64,000 nt of DNA. Source: Clostridiaceae bacterium (GTDB lineage Bacteria > Bacillota > Clostridia > Oscillospirales > Acutalibacteraceae). A model generated the notes under the pieces. The model was not told the DNA's origin, did not search any database, and was given only the letters and a program-made list of their open reading frames with translations. The stretch's first letter is position 1; each line of letters opens with the position of its first letter. The DNA is taken from assembly GCA_021769555.1 (NCBI GenBank), contig JAETSR010000004.1, positions 124,001-188,000 of the forward strand, written 5' to 3'. Positions 31,629 to 40,151 of the stretch are shown here, piece after piece. The translations under genes were made by a program, and so were the position numbers.

Positions 31629-32927
31629 ATGAAATATTATCTGGCAATCGACATCGGCGCGTCCTCAGGCCGGCACATAGTTGGCTGGCAGGAGGACGGC
31701 GATTTAAGGACCGAGGAGGTCTACCGCTTTAAAAACGGGGTCACTGAGACGGGGCGGGGCCTGACATGGGACATTGACCGCCTTGAGCGGGAGGTACAGG
31801 CTGGGATAGACGCGGCGCTTCTGAAATACCCCGCGATAGAGAGCCTGTCCGTGGACACCTGGGGCGTGGACTATGTGCTGCTCAAAGGGGAGGAGCCTGT
31901 TCTGCCATGCTATGCCTACCGGGACAGCCGCACGGAAAAGTACATACCGGCGGTGCACGATATTATACCCTTTGAGGAGCTGTATGCCCGCACAGGCATT
32001 CAGTTCCAGCCCTTCAACACCATATACCAGCTTTACGCCGACAAGCTCAGCGGGCGCTTGGCGGGCGTCACCGGATACCTGATGATGCCCGAGTACCTGA
32101 TGTGGCGGCTCTCCGGGGGAAAATCCCATGAGTACACAAACGCCAGCACCACTGGCCTCCTGAACGCCGGGACCGGCGGCTTTGACATGGAGATAATAGG
32201 GAGGCTGGGCCTGCCGGAGGAGCTCTTCGGGGAGCTCAGCCGGCCGGGGAAGGCGCTGGGAGAGTACAAAGGCATAAAGGTCGTGCTCTGCCCCACCCAC
32301 GACACCGCCAGCGCCGTTGAGGGCATACCTATGGAGAGCGCCGGCGAGCTGTTTTTATCCTCAGGCACGTGGAGCCTGCTGGGGGCGAAGCTTCAAAGGC
32401 CCATAACCACCCCAGAGAGCCTTGGGGCCAATTTCTCAAACGAGGGCGGCGTGGGATATATCCGCTATCTGAAGAATATCATGGGCATGTGGATGGTGAA
32501 CAGGCTCCGGGATGAGCTCTGCCCCGGCGAGGATTTTTCCATCATAACCAAAAACGCGGAGGCCAGCGACTATCCCGGCTTAGTGGACGTGACATCCCAG
32601 CGCTTTATGGCCCCTTCGTCCATGAGCGGCGCCCTGAGGGAGGCCCTGGCCGAAACCGGACAGGCCTGCCCCGGGAGCCCAGGGGACTGCTTCCGCTGCG
32701 CCTACCGCTCCCTTGCAAAATGCTACGGAGAGAGCGTCCGTGAGCTTGAGCGGCTCACAGGATGTAAGTATTCCTCGCTGTATATTGTAGGCGGCGGGGC
32801 AAAGAATCAATACCTGAACCGCCTCACTGAGGAGGAGACCGGCCTGAGGGTTATTGCCCTGCCTATCGAGGCGACAGCCCTGGGTAATCTGAAATGCCAG
32901 ATAATGGCGGCGAATGCCGTACAATAA
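31629..32927 (+). CDS. rhaB: Rhamnulokinase
   Basis: This 432-residue FGGY-family sugar kinase phosphorylates L-rhamnulose. N-terminal ATP motif AIDIGASSGRHIVGW; substrate region DTWGVDYVLL and YRDSRTEKY; LCPTHDTASAVEGIP; LSSGTWSLLG; late ATP-binding GGGAKNQYLNRL. It is shorter than the usual E. coli protein (489) but typical of Firmicutes. First gene of rhaB-fucO-rhaA-rhaD. The Shine-Dalgarno is AGGAGG. Confidence 0.95.
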   Translation: MKYYLAIDIGASSGRHIVGWQEDGDLRTEEVYRFKNGVTETGRGLTWDIDRLEREVQAGIDAALLKYPAIESLSVDTWGVDYVLLKGEEPVLPCYAYRDSRTEKYIPAVHDIIPFEELYARTGIQFQPFNTIYQLYADKLSGRLAGVTGYLMMPEYLMWRLSGGKSHEYTNASTTGLLNAGTGGFDMEIIGRLGLPEELFGELSRPGKALGEYKGIKVVLCPTHDTASAVEGIPMESAGELFLSSGTWSLLGAKLQRPITTPESLGANFSNEGGVGYIRYLKNIMGMWMVNRLRDELCPGEDFSIITKNAEASDYPGLVDVTSQRFMAPSSMSGALREALAETGQACPGSPGDCFRCAYRSLAKCYGESVRELERLTGCKYSSLYIVGGGAKNQYLNRLTEEETGLRVIALPIEATALGNLKCQIMAANAVQ

Positions 32928-32948
32928 ATTATATAAGGAGAAATCACC

Positions 32949-34097
32949 ATGTCTAACCGTATCGTTCTGAACACAATTTCCCACCACGGCCCCGGCGCAA
33001 TAGAGAACATCGTCCCCGAGCTCACTGCCCGTGGGTATAAGAAGGCCTTCGTCTGCACCGACCCGGACCTTTTGAAGTTCAGCGTCACCCAGAAGGTCAC
33101 TGACCTACTGGACAAGGCTGATTTTGCCTATGAGGTTTTCAGCGATGTTAAAGCCAATCCCACTATTGAGAACGTCCAGAGCGGCGTAAAAGCGTACCGT
33201 GAGAGCGGCGCTGACTGTATGCTGGCCATCGGCGGCGGCTCCGCTATGGACACGGCCAAGGCCGTCGGCATTATCGTCAACAACCCGGAGTTCGCCGACG
33301 TGCGCTCCCTTGAGGGAGTTGCCCCCACAAAGAACCACGCGGTGTTTACAATAGCTGTCCCCACCACCGCTGGCACCGCCGCCGAGGTAACCATCAACTA
33401 TGTTATCACCGACGTGGAGAAAAAGAGAAAATTCGTGTGCGTGGACGTGAACGACATCCCCGAGATAGCCGTTGTGGACCCGGACATGATGGCCTCAATG
33501 CCCAAGTCCCTCACCGCCGCCACCGGCATGGACGCCCTGACCCACGCCATTGAGGGCTATATCACCAAGGGCGCGTGCGCAATCTCAGATATGTTCCACC
33601 TTGAGGCCATACGGCTTATCTCCGGGAATCTCCGCGCCGCCGTGAACAACGAGCCCGCCGGGCGTGAGGGCATGGCCCTGGGGCAGTATATCGCGGGCAT
33701 GGGCTTCTCCAATGTGGGCCTGGGCATTGTGCACAGTATGGCCCACGGGCTTTCCGCGCTGTACGACACCCCCCACGGCGTGGCATGCGCCATCATCCTC
33801 CCCACCGGCCTTGAGTACAACAAGACCGTGGCCGGTTCCCGCTACCGCGCGGTTGGCAAAGCCATGGGCGTTGAGGGTATAGACAATATGTCTGAAAACG
33901 AGGCTGTTGAGGCAGCTATCGCCGCCGTGAAGAAGCTCTCGGCCGACGTGGGCATTCCCGCGAACCTTGAGGGCATTTTGAAGGAGGAGGACGTGCAGTT
34001 CCTCTCAGAGTCCGCCTTTGCCGACGCCTGCTGCCCGGGCAACCCCAGGGATACCAGCGTTGAGGATATCGCCGCCCTGTACCGGGGCCTGATGTGA
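32949..34097 (+). CDS. fucO: Lactaldehyde reductase (iron-type alcohol dehydrogenase)
   Basis: This 382-residue enzyme reduces L-lactaldehyde, a product of rhamnose breakdown, to 1,2-propanediol, regenerating NAD. NAD-binding GGGSAMDTAKAVGI; Fe site in HAIEGYI (Asp/His series: MDALTHAIEGY), VHSMAHGLSALYDTPHGVA with its His ligands. Placement between rhaB and rhaA supports lactaldehyde as substrate. Spacing to rhaB is 21 bp with AAGGAG. Confidence 0.93.
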   Translation: MSNRIVLNTISHHGPGAIENIVPELTARGYKKAFVCTDPDLLKFSVTQKVTDLLDKADFAYEVFSDVKANPTIENVQSGVKAYRESGADCMLAIGGGSAMDTAKAVGIIVNNPEFADVRSLEGVAPTKNHAVFTIAVPTTAGTAAEVTINYVITDVEKKRKFVCVDVNDIPEIAVVDPDMMASMPKSLTAATGMDALTHAIEGYITKGACAISDMFHLEAIRLISGNLRAAVNNEPAGREGMALGQYIAGMGFSNVGLGIVHSMAHGLSALYDTPHGVACAIILPTGLEYNKTVAGSRYRAVGKAMGVEGIDNMSENEAVEAAIAAVKKLSADVGIPANLEGILKEEDVQFLSESAFADACCPGNPRDTSVEDIAALYRGLM

Positions 34098-34107
34098 GGA
34101 GAAAAAT

Positions 34108-35355
34108 ATGAGCTTTGATGAGGCAAAGAAAAAATACGAGGCCCTGGGCGTGGACGCCCAAAGTGCCGTTGAGAAGCTGAAAACCGTGCCTGTTTCCCTG
34201 CACTGCTGGCAGGGGGACGACGTGCGGGGATTTGATACGGACCCTTCCAAGCCCCTCACCGGCGGCATACAGACCACCGGGAACTATCCCGGCAGGGCCC
34301 GGAACCCAAAGGAGCTGATGGCTGATATCGACAAGGTGATATCCCTGGTGCCCGGGCAGGTGAAGCTGAACCTCCACGCCAGCTACGCCATTTTCGAGGA
34401 TGGAGACTGGGCCGACAGGGATAAGCTTGAGCCCAGGCACTTCAAAAAGTGGGTGGATTTTTGTAAGGAGCGGGGCATTGGCTGCGACTTTAACCCAACC
34501 TTCTTCTCCCACCCCAAATGCGACCCCCTGACCCTCAGTTCCCCCAATGAGGAGACCCGGAAGTTCTGGGTGGACCACGGCAGGGCCTGCATAAGGATAA
34601 GCCAGTATCTCGCGGAGGAATTGGGTCAGCCCTGCGTTATGAACATCTGGGCCGGGGACGGCTATAAGGACCTGCCTGCCGACCGCATGGGCCCGAGACT
34701 CCGCTATAAGCAGAGCTTTGACGAGATACTCGCCGAGCCCTTTGACAAGACGAAAGTCTACCCCTGCGCCGAGTCTAAAGTTTTCGGCATTGGGGTCGAG
34801 AGCTATACTGTGGGCAGCGCCGAGTGGTGCCTGAAATACGCCTCCGGCCGGGACGACTGTATCTGCCTTTTGGATAACGGCCACTACCACCCAACTGAGC
34901 TTGTGAGCGATAAGATATCCTCTATCCTTACCTACGACGAGAAGCTGGCCCTGCACGTGACCCGGGGCGTCCGCTGGGACAGCGACCATGTGGTGCTCTT
35001 CGACGACGAGACCAGGGAGATAGCGAAAGAGGTGGTGCGCTGCGGGATAGACCGGGTTTTCCTGGCCCTGGACTACTTCGACGCCTCCATCAACCGCATA
35101 TCCGCCTGGGCCGCGGGCTTCCGGAACTTCCAGAAGGCCCTGCTCTTCGCCCTTTTGCAGCCGGTGGATGAGCTGAAACGGCTGCAGGACGAGGGGGACT
35201 TCAGCAGGCTGATGGTCATGCAGGAGGAGCTCAAGACCATGCCCTTCGGGGAGATATGGGACGAGTACTGCCGCTCATGCGGGAGGCCCCTTGACGGGGA
35301 GTGGTATCCCCTTTGCAAGGAGTATGAGCGGGACGTTTTAAGCAAGAGAGGATGA
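34108..35355 (+). CDS. rhaA: L-rhamnose isomerase
   Basis: This 415-residue metal-dependent TIM-barrel enzyme converts L-rhamnose to L-rhamnulose. Signature stretches: PVSLHCWQGDDVRGFD, KLNLHASYA, GCDFNPTFFSHPK, MNIWAGDGYKD and LLDNGHYHPTE. Metal ligands are visible as Glu/Asp/His in these. The Shine-Dalgarno is GAGGAG, 10 bp after fucO. Confidence 0.97.
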   Translation: MSFDEAKKKYEALGVDAQSAVEKLKTVPVSLHCWQGDDVRGFDTDPSKPLTGGIQTTGNYPGRARNPKELMADIDKVISLVPGQVKLNLHASYAIFEDGDWADRDKLEPRHFKKWVDFCKERGIGCDFNPTFFSHPKCDPLTLSSPNEETRKFWVDHGRACIRISQYLAEELGQPCVMNIWAGDGYKDLPADRMGPRLRYKQSFDEILAEPFDKTKVYPCAESKVFGIGVESYTVGSAEWCLKYASGRDDCICLLDNGHYHPTELVSDKISSILTYDEKLALHVTRGVRWDSDHVVLFDDETREIAKEVVRCGIDRVFLALDYFDASINRISAWAAGFRNFQKALLFALLQPVDELKRLQDEGDFSRLMVMQEELKTMPFGEIWDEYCRSCGRPLDGEWYPLCKEYERDVLSKRG

Positions 35356-35361
35356 GAAGCT

Positions 35362-36174
35362 ATGAAGAATATAATGGACGCGCCATTTCTTACGGAAATG
35401 CGGGATACAACGGCCAATATGTACCGCCTGGGCTGGGACGAGCGCAACGGCGGCAATATCAGCTGCCTTCTGGACGAGGGGGAGGTGAGCGGGTATCTTG
35501 ACATAAACCATGTAATAAGAGAGATACCGATAGGCTTTGAAGCGAAGCCGCTGGCCGGCAGAATATTTATCGTCACCGGCACGGGGAAGTATTTTAAGAA
35601 CGTGCATGACGACCCGGAGAACAACCTGGGGATAATAAGGATAGCCCCCGACGGCAGGACCGCACAGCTCCTTTGGGGCTACGCTGACGGCGGGAAATTC
35701 ACCAGCGAGCTCCCCGCCCATTTGATGAGCCATATGTCAAGGCTTTCCGTGGACCCGGAAAACCGGATAATCATGCACTGCCACCCCACCTACACCCTGG
35801 CCATGAACTATGTCCATGAGCTGGACGAGAAGAAGTTCACCCACAGCCTCTGGGAGATGTGCACCGAGTGCATAGTCGTCTTCCCGGACGGCGTGGGGGT
35901 GCTGCCCTGGATGGTGTGCGGCACCAACGCCATCGGCGAGGCCACGGCTGAGAAGATGAAGGAGTTCCGCCTGGTTGTATGGGGAATGCACGGCATATAC
36001 GGCGCGGGGAAGACTATGGACGAGACCTTCGGGCTTATCGAAACCGTGGAAAAGGCCGCGCAGATATATATGCTCACCGCCCACCTGCCCAGGATAAACA
36101 CCATTAAGGACAATGAGCTTTTGGAGCTTGCAGAGTCCTTCGGCGTGGACTGCCGCAGGGATTTCCTGAATTAA
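35362..36174 (+). CDS. rhaD: Rhamnulose-1-phosphate aldolase
   Basis: This 270-residue class II aldolase splits rhamnulose-1-phosphate to dihydroxyacetone phosphate and L-lactaldehyde. Zn ligands: HCHPTYTL (two His) and GMHGIYG (third). N-terminal RLGWDERNGGNIS is typical of the AraD-like fold; TGTGKYFKN binds phosphate. Starts 6 bp after rhaA. No transporter or regulator gene for rhamnose is in the window. Confidence 0.96.
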   Translation: MKNIMDAPFLTEMRDTTANMYRLGWDERNGGNISCLLDEGEVSGYLDINHVIREIPIGFEAKPLAGRIFIVTGTGKYFKNVHDDPENNLGIIRIAPDGRTAQLLWGYADGGKFTSELPAHLMSHMSRLSVDPENRIIMHCHPTYTLAMNYVHELDEKKFTHSLWEMCTECIVVFPDGVGVLPWMVCGTNAIGEATAEKMKEFRLVVWGMHGIYGAGKTMDETFGLIETVEKAAQIYMLTAHLPRINTIKDNELLELAESFGVDCRRDFLN

Positions 36175-36189
36175 GGCGCGGCAGTCAAG

Positions 36190-37281
36190 GTGAGCGGCAG
36201 ACATTCCATAAGGGGCAGGAAAAAACTCTTGATTGCAGCGATGATTATAATCATATGTGTCGGGATGGCTTTTATTGCTCTGCTAGTATACAGCAGATAT
36301 CAGATGAGCAGGATTCCGGGGCTGTCGTTTCGGGAGGCGCTGGAATACACAACAAATGGCAATAGGGACGCGGTTATTACAGTTGGGATTATTAAAGACG
36401 GCAGAGCCTCCTATACCGTCTACGGGGAAAACGGCAGGGAACTCCCCAAAGAGCCCCACACATATGAGATTGGCTCACTGACCAAAACCTTTACTGCCGC
36501 TATGGTGAGTAAGGCGGCCAGGGAAGGGAAAATTGATATCAACGCGGCGATTGACGAATATCTTCCCCTGCCCCCGGGAAATTCCTATCCTACGGTTGCG
36601 GAGCTGCTGACACATACTTCCGGATATAAGAGCCACTATATTGAAAGCCCGATGGTTTCTAACTTCTTCACAGGGAAAAACTCCTTTTTAGGCGTGACGA
36701 AGGCAATGGTCCTCGAGAAAGCCGGTGAACTGAGCGTACCCAATGAGGATTACCCTTTCAGCTATTCAAACTTTGGATATGCCGTGCTCGGCTTGATTTT
36801 GGAGGAAGCTTACGGGGATGATTACGCCGCCCTGGCAGGCCGGTTTGCAAAGGAGCTAAATCTCTCCCATACACAGCTTTCCGCTCAAGACGGCGATTTG
36901 GGAAAGTATTGGGACTGGAACGCCGGCGATGCATATTTACCGGCGGGAGGGCTTACATCAAATGTAGAGGATATGCTGGCCTATGCTCAGCTTCAGATTG
37001 ACGGAGCCGGATATTTTTCGGACTGCCATAAAGAGCTGAGAAAAATCAGCGCTGCCCCGGAAACATATAGAGCAATGGGGATTAACATGGACGCCATTGG
37101 CATGGCCTGGATAATCGACAGAGAAAACGGAGTGGTCTGGCACAATGGCGGCACGGGGAATTATAACAGCTATCTTGGCTTTAGGGGGAATGCGGCGGTT
37201 GTCGTCTTATCCAATCTCGCTCCCAGCTGCCGGATACCCGCGACGGTGCTGGGGGTCAAGCTGCTTGACGAGCTGGAGTAG
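36190..37281 (+). CDS. Serine hydrolase, beta-lactamase/class C fold
   Basis: This 363-residue membrane-anchored or secreted protein has an N-terminal transmembrane helix (residues 12-35). The motifs are SLTK (SxxK), a YSNFGY (YxN), and HNGG near the C-terminus in place of KTG, as in esterase-like penicillin-binding protein relatives (e.g. FmtA or EstB-like). The substrate is unknown. GTG start, with a weak ribosome site; it lies 15 bp after rhaD. The base composition is visibly more AT-rich than in its neighbours, which suggests acquisition separate from the rha genes. Confidence 0.85.
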   Translation: MSGRHSIRGRKKLLIAAMIIIICVGMAFIALLVYSRYQMSRIPGLSFREALEYTTNGNRDAVITVGIIKDGRASYTVYGENGRELPKEPHTYEIGSLTKTFTAAMVSKAAREGKIDINAAIDEYLPLPPGNSYPTVAELLTHTSGYKSHYIESPMVSNFFTGKNSFLGVTKAMVLEKAGELSVPNEDYPFSYSNFGYAVLGLILEEAYGDDYAALAGRFAKELNLSHTQLSAQDGDLGKYWDWNAGDAYLPAGGLTSNVEDMLAYAQLQIDGAGYFSDCHKELRKISAAPETYRAMGINMDAIGMAWIIDRENGVVWHNGGTGNYNSYLGFRGNAAVVVLSNLAPSCRIPATVLGVKLLDELE

Positions 37282-37312
37282 GCTGTTTCAAGCCCCATAA
37301 TAAGAAATAACT

Positions 37313-37341
37313 AAAAGCCCCCGGTTTACCCGGGGGCTTTT
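37313..37341. terminator. Bidirectional terminator
   Basis: A perfect 12-bp stem AAAAGCCCCCGG/CCGGGGGCTTTT has a 5-nt loop. It ends the rha operon transcript on one strand and the lipoprotein gene on the other. Confidence 0.92.
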
Positions 37342-37360
37342 GTCTTATTCAGTCCTGATA

Positions 37361-38725
37361 TTATGACTCTCCCAGCATCATGCTCATAGTCGTATAAGCC
37401 TCAGACACGGCCTTCTCCCGGGCCGCGTCGTCCTCCGCCTGTAGGAAGCTGAGATAACCCGAGGTTATCTCCCAGTCCAGCTTGGTGGGGAACTCGGCGC
37501 CGGTTATCCTGTCCTTCAGCTCGCTGAAGGCCCTCCAGTGCCGGCCGGTGAGGCCGTCCCGGAGGTCCTCCTTCGGGGTCTTGCCGCGGATATATGGAAT
37601 GCTGTTGTCCGGGCCTATTAAGTCGCAATATATGGGCATAGTGACGCACCACATATACATATGTATGTCCGAGTCTGCCATATAGTCCGGGTCCAGAAGA
37701 TAGTCCGCGGCCCAGAAGGCCCCCGCCGGGTTCGAGGCGTTTGCATTGACCCCCATATAAAAATCTATCCTGGCGGTCACGCCGCCCTCCTTATCATAGA
37801 GGGGCACAAGGGTAAGCGGCTCCTTGGACCAGGGCCGGGGGGCTATGTCCTTTCCGAAATCTGGTATGTAGCTGGTGAGGGCGCCCTTGGGCTTGTCTAT
37901 CTCACCGGCGTCTATTTTCTGCTCATACTCACAGAGCCGGGTGAAGAACTCCCCAAGCTCCTCCTTAGAGAAGCTCAGGCTCTCCTTTTTATAGTCGGCC
38001 AGCTGGCCCAGGGCCGGGTACATACTGAAAAACGGGTCGTTGAACTCTTCGTTCCGCCAGAGCCGGAGGGTGCTGTGGAGCCCGCTCTCAGGGTCCAGCA
38101 AATCGTCAAGGGTCAGCTTCTGCCCCTCGGCTATGTCGAGATAGGATGTAGGCACGGCTGCCGCGCTTAAATTATAGGTCATCGGCAGCAGGAACCGCCT
38201 GCCGTCCGAGGCCAGGCCCCCGTCGAATACCGCTGTGAGCATTCTTTCAGGTTCCATAAACTGTGCGCCCTCCATATAGCCGTCCAGGCAGAGGAACAGC
38301 CCGTCCTCCATCTTCTTTTCCGGGAACAGGAACAGGTCGGAGAACCCGCCCTGGCGAATTACAAAGAGGTCCGGGCCGTCCCCAGCCATTAACTCCGCCC
38401 GAAGCCTTGTGAGCTGGCCGTCACGGTCCGAGCCGCTGCCCTCTATAAACTCCGCCTGCACGTTCCTCGGCCCGCCGGCCGCCTCCATAGCTTCAAGGAA
38501 GCTGTCTACAGCCTGCTGCCGGAGCTTACCGCCGCTGTATATGGGCCTTTCACGGCCAATCTCATTGTGCCGGGGGTCTACCACGCCGTTGTCCAAATCG
38601 AAGCAGATGGTAAGGGGCTCGTCCGGGTCGAGCTTCTGGGGCTCTGGGATATCCGCGCGCCGCTGGGCGGAGCAGGCGGTGAGCATAAGCAGGCAGAAAA
38701 GCAGCGCAGTAAGCTTTCTAAACAT
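37361..38725 (-). CDS. Extracellular solute-binding lipoprotein (ABC substrate-binding family 1-like)
   Basis: This 454-residue lipoprotein begins MFRKLTALLFCLLMLTACS with the lipobox LTAC (Cys18). It shows typical family-1 sugar-binding regions: GPDLFVIRQGGFSDLF, LLPMTYNLSAAAVPTSYLDI, a hinge region and KLDWEITSGYLSFLQAEDDA near the end. No permease or ATPase gene is next to it, so it either docks with a distant transporter or acts in sensing. The ATG at 38725 follows GGAGTG; the in-frame GTG at 38734 is inside that site. Confidence 0.85.
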   Translation of the reverse strand: MFRKLTALLFCLLMLTACSAQRRADIPEPQKLDPDEPLTICFDLDNGVVDPRHNEIGRERPIYSGGKLRQQAVDSFLEAMEAAGGPRNVQAEFIEGSGSDRDGQLTRLRAELMAGDGPDLFVIRQGGFSDLFLFPEKKMEDGLFLCLDGYMEGAQFMEPERMLTAVFDGGLASDGRRFLLPMTYNLSAAAVPTSYLDIAEGQKLTLDDLLDPESGLHSTLRLWRNEEFNDPFFSMYPALGQLADYKKESLSFSKEELGEFFTRLCEYEQKIDAGEIDKPKGALTSYIPDFGKDIAPRPWSKEPLTLVPLYDKEGGVTARIDFYMGVNANASNPAGAFWAADYLLDPDYMADSDIHMYMWCVTMPIYCDLIGPDNSIPYIRGKTPKEDLRDGLTGRHWRAFSELKDRITGAEFPTKLDWEITSGYLSFLQAEDDAAREKAVSEAYTTMSMMLGES

Positions 38726-38760
38726 TGAGGTCACTCCAAACCGTTATTTATATTTTATAT

Positions 38761-38789
38761 ATTATATAACGGCTCCCTGAAAAATGCAA
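38761..38789 (-). promoter_or_regulatory. Sigma-A promoter for the solute-binding lipoprotein
   Basis: TTGCAT (38789-38784), a 17-bp spacer and TATAAT (38766-38761) lie on the minus strand. Confidence 0.75.
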
Positions 38790-38805
38790 GTTCTAATTTG
38801 CGCTC

Positions 38806-38834
38806 TTGCACAACTGCTCATGATATGATATAAT
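38806..38834 (+). promoter_or_regulatory. Sigma-A promoter for the SGNH hydrolase
   Basis: TTGCAC (38806-38811), a 17-bp spacer and TATAAT (38829-38834). Confidence 0.75.
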
Positions 38835-38876
38835 TATAAAATAATATTATACTTAAAATAACCGGAGGGACAGCAT

Positions 38877-39557
38877 ATGGACAACAGCGAATTGCAGCAG
38901 ATTTTTGAGGAACAGGCAAGGCGGGAAAAGGAGACGAAGCTGGAACGCTTCCGCAGGCTCAACAAATATGTGAAAAAAGGGCAGATAGTCTTTGCCGGGT
39001 CCAGCCTTATGGAGCAGTTCCCTATAAACGAGTTCCTTCTGGACTTCGGTCTGCCCTACACGATATATAACCGCGGCGTGGGGGGCTTCACCACCAGCGA
39101 GATGGCCGGGGCCCTGGAGGAGTGCGTCTTCGCCCTGGAACCCGCTTACCTGTTTTTGAACATCGGCACCAACGACCTGAACGGCCCGGACTACGACGAG
39201 GCCGAAATGCTCCGGCGCTATGAGAATATAGTCGGGAGCATAGAAAACAGGCTCCCCAATGTGAGCCTGTTTCTGCTGGCATATTACCCGGTGAACCCCG
39301 GGGTCAGCCCGGAGCCCTTCATGCAGGAGGTGTTCCGCCACCGGACCAACGCCCGAATCCTTAGCGCCAGCCAGGGGGTAAGGCAGCTGGCAAAAAAGCA
39401 CGGCGCGGGATTTCTGGACCTGAACGCCGGGCTGTACGACAGCCTGGGCCAGCTCAAATCCCAGTACACCATAGAGGGGATGCACATGTACGCCGACGGC
39501 TATAAGCAGGTGCTGGACGAGCTGCTGCCGGTGCTTGAGGGCCTTCAAATCCGCTGA
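38877..39557 (+). CDS. SGNH/GDSL-type hydrolase
   Basis: This 226-residue cytoplasmic esterase-like protein has block I FAGSSLMEQFP (nucleophile Ser in GxSL), block II RGVGGFTTSE (Gly), block III NIGTNDLN (Asn) and a C-terminal DGYKQVL pattern where the His would sit (IEGMHMYADGY). No signal peptide. The acyl substrate is unknown, possibly acetylated sugars. Confidence 0.87.
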   Translation: MDNSELQQIFEEQARREKETKLERFRRLNKYVKKGQIVFAGSSLMEQFPINEFLLDFGLPYTIYNRGVGGFTTSEMAGALEECVFALEPAYLFLNIGTNDLNGPDYDEAEMLRRYENIVGSIENRLPNVSLFLLAYYPVNPGVSPEPFMQEVFRHRTNARILSASQGVRQLAKKHGAGFLDLNAGLYDSLGQLKSQYTIEGMHMYADGYKQVLDELLPVLEGLQIR

Positions 39558-39558
39558 G

Positions 39559-39945
39559 CTATACTATTCTCCTCCAGCTCTCGCCTAAGAGCCTGCAAAG
39601 GGCCATGGCCGGCAGGGTCAGCCCGAACCATAAGAGCGAGTAGGGCAGGCAGACCTGGCCCATAATGTTCATGGGCATATTGGAGTAGTCCCACACCCCC
39701 AGGCCCATCACCTGGTTTACAAGTATCCCCGCCGCCAGCTCCACCCCGGTTATAAGCCCCGAGCCCGCCAGGCACCGGGTGAACAGGCTCCTGCCCTCCA
39801 ATATCCCGCAGCAGATATGGTCGATAAGGCACAGGCACACTCCCCCGGCCAGAGCCATTGAGCAGTGGGTGTGGCCCCGCCAGGCCATCTCCAATGTGGG
39901 GTAGGCGCAGCTGCCGGTCAAAAATAAAATACCGTCCTTGCTCAA
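39559..39945 (-). CDS. Small membrane protein, putative ABC transporter permease (PF06541-like)
   Basis: This 128-residue protein has three or four hydrophobic segments. The motif ELAAGILVNQVMGLGVWDYSNMPMNIMGQVCLPY is recognisable as the PF06541/CmpB-type 'putative ABC-transporter' family seen widely in Clostridia; the role is unproven. Start TTG at 39945 with GGGAGTG about 10 bp upstream, so start confidence is moderate. It ends 1 bp from the convergent SGNH gene. Confidence 0.75.
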   Translation of the reverse strand: MSKDGILFLTGSCAYPTLEMAWRGHTHCSMALAGGVCLCLIDHICCGILEGRSLFTRCLAGSGLITGVELAAGILVNQVMGLGVWDYSNMPMNIMGQVCLPYSLLWFGLTLPAMALCRLLGESWRRIV

Positions 39946-40051
39946 AATATAAACACTCCCTTACGCGGTTTTCATAATGCTATTATCCCCGGCGAAAGGA
40001 GAAGTATTTTGCGCTTTTTCAGTAATATATTGATGATTTCCTGAAAAAACC

Positions 40052-40080
40052 TTGCTATTTTCCCATTCTATGCCTATAAT
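40052..40080 (+). promoter_or_regulatory. Sigma-A promoter for galE-maf
   Basis: TTGCTA (40052-40057), a 17-bp spacer and TATAAT (40075-40080). Confidence 0.75.
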
Positions 40081-40097
40081 ATTTGCAGACGCGGATA

Positions 40098-40113
40098 GTT
40101 CGCGCACGCGAAC
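40098..40113. repeat. Near-perfect palindrome in the galE leader
   Basis: GTTCGCG-CA-CGCGAAC lies about 10 bp after the predicted start site. It could be an operator or a leader hairpin. Confidence 0.5.
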
Positions 40114-40151
40114 CGTTAAACCGCGAAATCAACTGAGAGGCGGGAAGAAAG

